A stretch of DNA of 5,294 nucleotides. It comes from DAIOHQ01 sp036744635 (GTDB taxonomy: Bacteria; Planctomycetota; Phycisphaerae; Tepidisphaerales; Tepidisphaeraceae). Numbering within the stretch: the first letter of the stretch is position 1; each line of letters opens with the position of its first letter. Shown piece after piece: positions 1-5,294 of the stretch. A program made the translations under genes and the position numbers. Where the stretch lies: the NCBI GenBank assembly GCA_036744635.1, contig DAIOHQ010000297.1, positions 1 to 5,294 on the forward strand, in the 5' to 3' direction. The notes under the pieces are model-generated. The model worked only from the letters and a program-made list of their open reading frames with translations. It made no database searches and was not told the origin of the DNA.

Positions 1-1
1 G

Positions 2-91
2 GTGAGTACACCTGCCGCTCATCCAGCCATTGCAGACAAGAATGTCCGCACCACCCACGCATCGCTTGAGCGCGGGGGCGCGATCCATTAG
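2..91 (+). CDS. possible 3' end of an upstream gene (partial)
   Basis: Forward frame 2 is open from the left edge to a TAG stop at 89-91, giving about 29 residues that end in ASLERGGAIH. The stop lies 32 bases before the ATG of the next gene, a spacing that would suit an upstream partner in the same transcript. The stretch is too short to show a domain, and frame 1 is also open until a TGA at 67-69, so the reading frame is not certain. No function can be assigned. The alternative is that bases 1-123 are simply a leader or intergenic region; I see no convincing promoter there (TTGAGC at 65-70 has only a poor -10 match at a short spacing). Confidence 0.2.
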   Translation: MSTPAAHPAIADKNVRTTHASLERGGAIH

Positions 92-110
92 CGTTTGCAC
101 GTCATCCAAC

Positions 111-115
111 AAGGA
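111..115 (+). promoter_or_regulatory. ribosome binding site of the GH42-like gene
   Basis: AAGGA lies eight bases before the ATG at 124, a near-ideal Shine-Dalgarno position. It supports that ATG as the start rather than the ATG at 30, which opens a different, short frame. Confidence 0.65.
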
Positions 116-123
116 ATCCGCAT

Positions 124-2343
124 ATGGCTCTCCCCAAGCTCAAGGTGAAGAACGGGCAGTTTACCGACGGCAAGCAGCGCGTGGTGCCGTTTGGTCCGGT
201 CTATTTCGCCCGCAAGCCGGGAACCTGCGGCGCGCCTTATTTCGATGAACAATACTGGCCGGAAGCCAAGGCGTGGATGGAGAAGGATTTTCCCCGCATG
301 GCCGAGCTGGGGTGCAACTTCGTGGTGCCGTTCGTGAAGACCACCAGCTTCTATCAGCAGGGAAAGCCGGTGGAGAAATACTTCAGGCGATTTGATTACC
401 TGCTGAAGGTGGCGGAAGCCAATGGACTGTACGTGCTGGGATTTCCCAACTGCCCGCCGACCAATTTCAAGCAGGTGATGGGCCGGCCCTACCAGGGAGA
501 TGTCGAAGTGCCGGTCTTGCGCAGCCCGCTGGATGAGCAGGTGCAGGACTGGTTCATCCGCATGACCACGATCTGGGGCGAGCGCTATGGCGACAACGGC
601 ACGCTGCTTGGCCTGCTGGCCGGGGCGGGCGGCGGGCGGCTGTGGACGGGGTATGCCGGATATGCGCCCAATCAGCCCGAAGGCAAGGAAATGCTGCCAT
701 TCAAGCCGCACTGGCAGGCCTGGCTGCGCAGGAAATATCAGGATGATTTTGATGCGTTCGTGAAATCGCACCCCAGGCTGCCGGAGAATCCGCGCCGCTG
801 GGAGGATGTCGCCTTGCCGGTGGAGGTGGAGGGGCAGTTCACGGAGGATGACTCGCGCACGTTCGATTTCCTGGCGTTTCAGGCGCATCTGTCAGCGCTC
901 GATCAGAATGAGGTCAACCGCCGGGTGAAGAAGACTGCGCCCAATATTCTGCTCTCCGGCGGCGCCGAAGGGTGCGAATTTGAGCGCGGGCCGATGGAAT
1001 GCCTGGTGCCGGGAATCAACAACGTGGACTTTCTCTGGGTGGAGGCGTTCAACTTCACCATGGTTCATGGCGGGCACACCCATCCGGACTTTGAGCGCAA
1101 GCATTTTCATGAGCCGGTGGGGATCAAGAAATCCATCGACATGCTCTCGGTCTGCACCGAGGCATGGGAGCGGGCGCGCTACCTGAAGGCGGCCAGCTTG
1201 AACACCGCGATGATTCTGGATCATGGCACGGTGCTGGACAGCCTGGTGCGCTGGACGCCGACAGCGCACGATCAGCGCGTCCTCTTCGAGCGCCTGCACC
1301 GCACCTACCTGGAGGCCGGGGCCGATGGGCTGGGGTTCTGGTGCTGGACGGACGATGAGACTTCCTCGCGGCCGGAGCCGGAATTTTTCTACCGCGAGGG
1401 GGAGACGATGGGGATGATCGACTTCCATGCCAATTGGCGGCCGGTGGCGCGGCGGGCGGCGGTCTATGCCCGCAGCAAACCGATCGCTCCCCGGGTGTCG
1501 ACCGATGTGCTGCTGCTGTTGCCGACCCCGCACATGATGGGGCTCGACCGCATCGACGGCCTGACCACCGTCGCCTGCCTGACCAGCGCCCTGGCGCGGC
1601 TGGGGATCGCGCCGGAAGTGAAGGCAACCTACTTCCGCGGCGAAGAGGGGATTCCACTGGAACAGCTCACTCCGCACAAATTGGTCGTGGTCGGCGCGGA
1701 TGAATATCGCAAGGATTTTCCATCCGTCCCGCCGGTGCTGCGCAAGTACGTCGAAGGCGGAGGCCATCTCGTAATGGCGCTGGGCAAGCCCGATGCAATG
1801 CTGTCGGCCACGCTGCAAGAATATGCCAGCCGCGACCTCGCTGCCCTCACCGGCAATCCCAAACTGCTGGCCACCAATCACCAGCACAACAACCAGTGGT
1901 GGAAATCGGTGCGCTGGCGCCTGCGCGAAGATTTCCTGGAGCACTGGGATGTGCGCATGGGTCGCTGGATGCCGGGGAAGGCGGAAAAGCGGCTGCACTA
2001 CAAGTTTCTGGAGCTGCCGAAAAAGGCCAAGCTGCTGGCCGAGGCGGCGGTGCCGCATCCATCGGCCAACGAGAAGGCCTTCGGCAGCGAGACCTTCGCC
2101 TCCGCCGGCGAAAGCCACTATTGGCCGCTCTATTACAAGCATCCGCTGGGCAAAGGATGGGTCTACGTGCTGGCCTACAGCTTCAACGTCTTCCGCGGCT
2201 GGGTGGATGAGATCGACGTCCAGCGCGAAGACTGGGACTGGATTCTGCAGGCCGCGGTTGAAGATGCCGACGTGCAGACCGACCCGTGTCATTCGCTGTC
2301 GGTGCTGGCGCAGGAGTTTCTGGTCTTCCGCCCGACCACGTGA
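124..2343 (+). CDS. GH42-like TIM-barrel protein with GATase-like trimerisation domain (putative glycoside hydrolase, possibly catalytically altered)
   Basis: This 739-residue protein has the layout of family GH42 beta-galactosidases. Residues 20-450 look like the TIM barrel: an early FGPVYF strand, a DFPRMAELGCNFV helix-strand unit, a PPTNF segment after strand 3, and a HWQAWLRRKYQDDFDAF segment (196-212) that matches the GH42 'WLr-kYg' region and continues to the expected RRWEDVALP (224-232). Strand 8 is GADGLGFWCW (399-408). Residues 460-560 resemble the GH42 trimerisation (class I amidotransferase-like) domain, with KLVVVGADEY and LRKYVEGGGHLVMALG. The length suits GH42. Family members cleave beta-galactosides or related glycosides, but the acid/base 'NE' after strand 4 reads GG (169-170), and the strand-7 nucleophile site reads LDHG with Asp366 instead of Glu. 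There is no signal peptide or membrane segment, so it is probably cytoplasmic. Start chosen by the AAGGA site. The fold is fairly sure; activity and substrate are unknown. Confidence 0.8.
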   Translation: MALPKLKVKNGQFTDGKQRVVPFGPVYFARKPGTCGAPYFDEQYWPEAKAWMEKDFPRMAELGCNFVVPFVKTTSFYQQGKPVEKYFRRFDYLLKVAEANGLYVLGFPNCPPTNFKQVMGRPYQGDVEVPVLRSPLDEQVQDWFIRMTTIWGERYGDNGTLLGLLAGAGGGRLWTGYAGYAPNQPEGKEMLPFKPHWQAWLRRKYQDDFDAFVKSHPRLPENPRRWEDVALPVEVEGQFTEDDSRTFDFLAFQAHLSALDQNEVNRRVKKTAPNILLSGGAEGCEFERGPMECLVPGINNVDFLWVEAFNFTMVHGGHTHPDFERKHFHEPVGIKKSIDMLSVCTEAWERARYLKAASLNTAMILDHGTVLDSLVRWTPTAHDQRVLFERLHRTYLEAGADGLGFWCWTDDETSSRPEPEFFYREGETMGMIDFHANWRPVARRAAVYARSKPIAPRVSTDVLLLLPTPHMMGLDRIDGLTTVACLTSALARLGIAPEVKATYFRGEEGIPLEQLTPHKLVVVGADEYRKDFPSVPPVLRKYVEGGGHLVMALGKPDAMLSATLQEYASRDLAALTGNPKLLATNHQHNNQWWKSVRWRLREDFLEHWDVRMGRWMPGKAEKRLHYKFLELPKKAKLLAEAAVPHPSANEKAFGSETFASAGESHYWPLYYKHPLGKGWVYVLAYSFNVFRGWVDEIDVQREDWDWILQAAVEDADVQTDPCHSLSVLAQEFLVFRPTT

Positions 2344-2482
2344 CCAGCCCGTCATACCCAGCATGTACTTGCGGCGCCGAATTCACCAGCGTGGTCATAC
2401 TCCGGACAAAATCGTCAATGCCCCTGCCCCTTGCCTCCCGATATTAAGGATACTACGCTCCCTTTATACCAGAGGTATCTTT
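2344..2482. other. intergenic region between the two genes
   Basis: This 139-base gap has no convincing gene of its own. The frame of the downstream gene stays open across it, but without a ribosome site or family similarity. TTGCCT at 2431-2436 with TACGCT at 2454-2459 (17-base spacer) is a weak promoter candidate, and AT-rich TTTATACC lies at 2463-2470. The heptamer GTCATAC occurs twice (2351-2357 and 2394-2400). TGACCA at 2341-2346 pairs with TGGTCA at 2392-2397, but the 45-base loop makes this a poor hairpin. I see no GC stem with a T-tract, so no intrinsic terminator for the first gene. Independent transcription of the second gene is possible but not shown. Confidence 0.4.
2471..2476 (+). 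promoter_or_regulatory. ribosome binding site of the synthetase/GNAT gene
   Basis: AGAGGT ends six bases before the ATG at 2483. This decides the start: the same frame is open for 690 bases further upstream, with ATGs at 1793 and 2363, but only the ATG at 2483 has a good ribosome site and gives an N-terminus leading straight into the CoA-binding domain. Confidence 0.65.
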
Positions 2483-5233
2483 ATGCCAGTTAGCAAAGAC
2501 AGGCCAGCCCTTATTACCGACCATGCCCACGATGTTCTGCGCGAGGAGCGCCAGCCGCTGGGACCGTTCTTTTCTCCAAAAAGCGTGGCCGTGATCGGGG
2601 CCACCGAATCACCCAATTCTGTCGGCCGTACGCTCCTCTGGAACATGATTTCCAACCCCTTCGGCGGCACCGTCTATCCCGTCAATCCCAAGCGCGCCAG
2701 TGTGCTGGGGATCAAGGCGTACAAGACGATCAGCGACATCCCCGACAAGGTGGACCTGGCGGTGGTGATCACCCCGGCCGCCACCGTGCCGGCAATCATT
2801 CACGATTGCGTCGATGCAGGCGTAAAAGCCTCGATCGTCATCTCCGCCGGGTTCAAGGAACTCGGCGCGCCCGGCATCGAACTGGAGCGGCAACTGCTGA
2901 CCGAGGCCCGCCGCGGCCAGATGCGGATCATCGGCCCGAACTGTCTGGGTTTGATGTGCCCCCTCACCGGCATCAATGCCTCATTCGCGGCCGGCATGGC
3001 CAAGCCGGGCAACATCGCATTCCTCTCCCAGAGCGGCGCCCTGGGCACCGCCGTGCTGGACTGGAGCTTTCAGGAAATGGTCGGCTTCAGCGCCTTCGTC
3101 TCCATCGGATCGATGCTCGACGTGGATTGGGGCGATCTCATCGACTACCTGGGCAACGACCCGCGCACCAAAGCCATCGTCATCTACATGGAATCGATCG
3201 GCGATGCCCGCTCATTCCTCTCCGCCGCCCGCGAGGTGGCGCTGACCAAGCCGATCATCGTGATCAAGGCCGGGCGCACCGAGGCCGCCGCCAAGGCCGC
3301 CGCCTCGCACACCGGCTCGCTCACCGGCTCCGATGACGTTCTCGACGCCGCCTTCCGACGCGTTGGCGTCCTGCGCATCAACGAAATCGCGGATGTCTTC
3401 CACATGGCCGACATCCTCTCCAAGCAGCCTCGCCCCAAAGGACCGCGGCTGACGATCCTCACCAACGCCGGCGGGCCCGGCGTGCTGGCGACCGATGCGC
3501 TGATCACCAGCGGCGGCAAGCTGGCGGAGATTTCCCAGGAGACCATCGAGAAACTCAACGCGTTTCTCCCCGATAGCTGGAGCCATTCCAATCCCATCGA
3601 CGTTCTCGGCGACGCCAGCCCCGAGCGCTATTCCAAGACGCTGGAAGCGGCCGCCCACGACCCCAACAGCGATGGCCTGCTGGTGATCCTCACCCCGCAA
3701 TCGGTGACTGATCCCACCCAGACCGCCGAGGCGCTGAAGCCTTATGCCAGGATCGACGACAAGCCGGTGCTCGCAAGCTGGATGGGCGGCCCGACGATCA
3801 AGGCCGGCGAAGATATTCTCACCCGCGCCGGCATTCCCACCTTCGCCTATCCCGACGCCGCCGCCCGCGCCTTCTACTACATGTGGAAATACAGCTACAA
3901 CCTGCGCGGCATCTATGAGACACCCGCCCTGCCCGGCAGCGGCGAAGGGGCGCCCAATCGCAAGCTGGCAGGAGAGATCATCGATTCGGTTCGCAAGTCC
4001 GGGCGGACGATCCTGACCGAGTACGAATCCAAGAAGCTGCTGTCTGCCTACCGCATTCCCACGGTGGAAACGATCATTGCCGCCAGTGAGGCCGAAGCCG
4101 CCGCCGCCGCGGACGGGCTGGGGTATCCGGTCGTGCTGAAGCTGCATTCGCTCACCATCACGCACAAGACGGACGTGGGCGGCGTCAAGCTGAATGTGCC
4201 GTCGGCCGACGCGGTGAAGAAGGCGTTTCGAGAAATAAAGAATTCCGTATCCGAGAAAGCCGGCACCGAGCATTTTCAGGGCGTCACCGTCCAGCCGATG
4301 GTGAAGCTCGACGGCTACGAAGTCATCCTCGGCAGCTCGATCGATCCGCAGTTTGGTCCGGTGCTGCTGTTCGGCACCGGCGGCCAGCTCGTCGAGGTCT
4401 TCAAGGACCACGTGCTTGGCCTGCCGCCGCTCAATGCCACGCTGGCGAGGCGCATGATGGAGCAGACGAAGATTTACACCGCCCTGCGCGGCGTGCGCGG
4501 GCGCAAGCCGGTCGACATCGGCGCCCTCGAGCAGCTCATGGTGCGCTTCAGCCAGCTCGTCGTCGAGCATCCGTGGATCAAGGAAATCGACATCAACCCC
4601 CTGCTCGCCTCCCCCGAGCATCTGCTGGCCCTGGATGCCCGCGTGGTAGTCCACGACTCCAGCATCGCTGCCGATGCCCTGCCGACTTCCGCGATCCGCC
4701 CCTATCCCACCCAATACATCACCCAATGGACGCTCACCGACGGCACCCCCGTTACCATCCGGCCGATCCGCCCGGAAGATGAGCCGCTGCTCGTGAACTT
4801 CCACAACACCCTCAGCGAGCGCAGCGTCCGCCTGCGCTATTTCCATCCCATGAAGCTTCCCCAGCGCGTCGCCCACGAGCGCCTTATCCGCGTCTGCTGC
4901 ATCGACTACGACCGCGAAATGGCCCTCGTCGTCGAGCGCAACGACCAGAAAACCGGCCAGCGCGAAATCCTCGGCGTCGGCCGCCTCAGCAAGATGCCCT
5001 GGAGCAACCACGCCGAGTTCGCCATCCTCATCTCCGATGAATGGCAGCGCCGTGGCCTGGGCACCCAACTCCTCACCACCCTCCTGCAGGTTGGCAAAGG
5101 CGAAAAACTCGCCCGCATCACTGCTGACATTCTCCCCGACAACCTGGAGATGCAGCGCATCTGCGAAAAGCTCGGCTTCACCGTCCAGCGCGACCTGGAT
5201 GATCCCTCCGTCAGCGCATGGATCACGTTGTGA
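2483..5233 (+). CDS. bifunctional NDP-forming acyl-CoA synthetase / GNAT acetyltransferase (Pat-like)
   Basis: This 916-residue protein has the order of E. coli PatZ (YfiQ, 886 residues). Residues 28-125 form a CoA-binding Rossmann domain (SPKSVAVIGATESPNSVGR). Residues 150-315 form the succinyl-CoA-ligase-like part, with GPNCLGL, FLSQSGALG and SHTGS. Residues 505-725 form an ATP-grasp domain, with GYPVVLKLHS, THKTDVGGV, LLFGTGGQLVEVFKD and EIDINPLLA. Residues 750-910 form a GNAT domain with the acetyl-CoA motif QRRGLG (855-860) and HAEFAIL, whose Glu845 matches the catalytic Glu809 of Salmonella Pat. Pat acetylates a lysine of acetyl-CoA synthetase Acs and other enzymes, lowering their activity. 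His276 matches the phosphorylated histidine of ADP-forming acetyl-CoA synthetases, and Glu237, 39 residues earlier, matches Glu218-alpha of the Pyrococcus enzyme. E. coli PatZ has lost this histidine. The protein may therefore both make acyl-CoA with ATP or ADP turnover and acetylate proteins. It is cytoplasmic, with no signal or membrane segment. Family assignment is firm; the balance of the two activities is inferred. Confidence 0.93.
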   Translation: MPVSKDRPALITDHAHDVLREERQPLGPFFSPKSVAVIGATESPNSVGRTLLWNMISNPFGGTVYPVNPKRASVLGIKAYKTISDIPDKVDLAVVITPAATVPAIIHDCVDAGVKASIVISAGFKELGAPGIELERQLLTEARRGQMRIIGPNCLGLMCPLTGINASFAAGMAKPGNIAFLSQSGALGTAVLDWSFQEMVGFSAFVSIGSMLDVDWGDLIDYLGNDPRTKAIVIYMESIGDARSFLSAAREVALTKPIIVIKAGRTEAAAKAAASHTGSLTGSDDVLDAAFRRVGVLRINEIADVFHMADILSKQPRPKGPRLTILTNAGGPGVLATDALITSGGKLAEISQETIEKLNAFLPDSWSHSNPIDVLGDASPERYSKTLEAAAHDPNSDGLLVILTPQSVTDPTQTAEALKPYARIDDKPVLASWMGGPTIKAGEDILTRAGIPTFAYPDAAARAFYYMWKYSYNLRGIYETPALPGSGEGAPNRKLAGEIIDSVRKSGRTILTEYESKKLLSAYRIPTVETIIAASEAEAAAAADGLGYPVVLKLHSLTITHKTDVGGVKLNVPSADAVKKAFREIKNSVSEKAGTEHFQGVTVQPMVKLDGYEVILGSSIDPQFGPVLLFGTGGQLVEVFKDHVLGLPPLNATLARRMMEQTKIYTALRGVRGRKPVDIGALEQLMVRFSQLVVEHPWIKEIDINPLLASPEHLLALDARVVVHDSSIAADALPTSAIRPYPTQYITQWTLTDGTPVTIRPIRPEDEPLLVNFHNTLSERSVRLRYFHPMKLPQRVAHERLIRVCCIDYDREMALVVERNDQKTGQREILGVGRLSKMPWSNHAEFAILISDEWQRRGLGTQLLTTLLQVGKGEKLARITADILPDNLEMQRICEKLGFTVQRDLDDPSVSAWITL

Positions 5234-5272
5234 TTTCACGTATTGGGTCAGTTTCAAATTTCTGGGTGCCAC

Positions 5273-5294
5273 AGGTCGCGGTACTCCGAGACCT
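5273..5294. repeat. imperfect inverted repeat at the window edge (hairpin or dispersed palindrome)
   Basis: AGGTC-G-CGG (5273-5281) pairs with CCG-A-GACCT (5286-5294) around a TACT loop: eight of nine positions pair, with one G/A mismatch. It begins 39 bases after the stop of the synthetase/GNAT gene, where a terminator hairpin would fit, but the window stops before any T-tract could be seen. The preceding TGGGTGCCAC (5263-5272) suggests the stem may continue outward if the next bases read GTGGCACCC. That would make it a long dispersed palindrome instead of a simple terminator. Confidence 0.5.

Noticed and set aside
892..2364. A 490-codon minus-strand open frame opposite the GH42-like gene, with another of 266 codons at 88-888.
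   Set aside because: Both are antisense shadows in the same register relative to the real gene; their His/Arg/Gln-rich translations match no family.
2341..2397. A hairpin terminator for the GH42-like gene formed by TGACCA and TGGTCA.
   Set aside because: The arms are six bases, the loop is about 45 bases, and no T-tract follows; chance pairing is likely.
2431..2470. A sigma-70-like promoter before the synthetase/GNAT gene (TTGCCT with TACGCT, 17-base spacer).
   Set aside because: The -10 box matches the consensus at only three of six positions, and the alternative AT-rich boxes have no -35 at a proper distance; recorded only as a weak possibility in the intergenic entry.
1793..2482. A 230-residue N-terminal extension of the synthetase/GNAT frame into the GH42-like gene.
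   Set aside because: The translation is Arg/Ser/Pro/Trp-rich nonsense typical of an out-of-frame reading, the far ATG has no family support, and the ATG at 2483 has a good ribosome site and the normal Pat-type N-terminus.
124..5233. The two genes as a functional two-gene system.
   Set aside because: They share direction only; the gap is 139 bases, there is no overlap or shared motif, and no known pathway links a GH42-like protein with a Pat-like acetyltransferase specifically.
3212..5272. A 686-codon open frame on the minus strand opposite the synthetase/GNAT gene.
   Set aside because: It mirrors a well-recognised gene codon for codon; in GC-rich DNA the antisense frame commonly stays open. 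Its translation is a low-complexity mix rich in Gly, Ala, His and Asp with no recognisable domain.

Overview
The window is a GC-rich bacterial chromosomal segment with two complete plus-strand protein genes that fill about 94% of it, and no sign of tRNA, rRNA, CRISPR or transposase genes. Clean open frames, AAGGA and AGAGG ribosome sites and C/G-rich third codon positions point to a free-living, high-GC bacterium. The last bases (a TGGGTGCCAC stretch running into an inverted repeat) remind me of dispersed repeats in Acidobacteriota genomes. That, together with a large GH42-like protein, makes Acidobacteriota or another polysaccharide-using phylum a reasonable but unproven guess.

Layout: bases 1-91 may carry the extreme 3' end of an upstream gene. 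Bases 124-2343 encode a 739-residue protein with the architecture of family GH42 beta-galactosidases: a TIM barrel followed by a glutamine-amidotransferase-like trimerisation domain. It has no signal peptide, and both glutamates expected at the catalytic positions appear to be missing. A 139-base gap (2344-2482) follows. Bases 2483-5233 encode a 916-residue fusion of an NDP(ADP)-forming acyl-CoA synthetase (CoA-binding, succinyl-CoA-ligase-like and ATP-grasp modules) with a C-terminal GNAT acetyltransferase. This is the architecture of the protein lysine acetyltransferase Pat (PatZ/YfiQ). The window ends inside or at the edge of an imperfect inverted repeat (5273-5294).

The two genes point the same way, but nothing in the sequence ties them functionally. 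The gap is long enough for the second gene to have its own promoter. The two observations most worth checking are: (1) the synthetase half of the Pat-like protein keeps the phosphorylatable histidine and partner acidic residues that enterobacterial Pat has lost, so it may be a true bifunctional acyl-CoA synthetase/acetyltransferase; and (2) the GH42-like protein looks like a catalytically altered or non-hydrolytic member of its fold. I saw no clearly new multi-gene system here.
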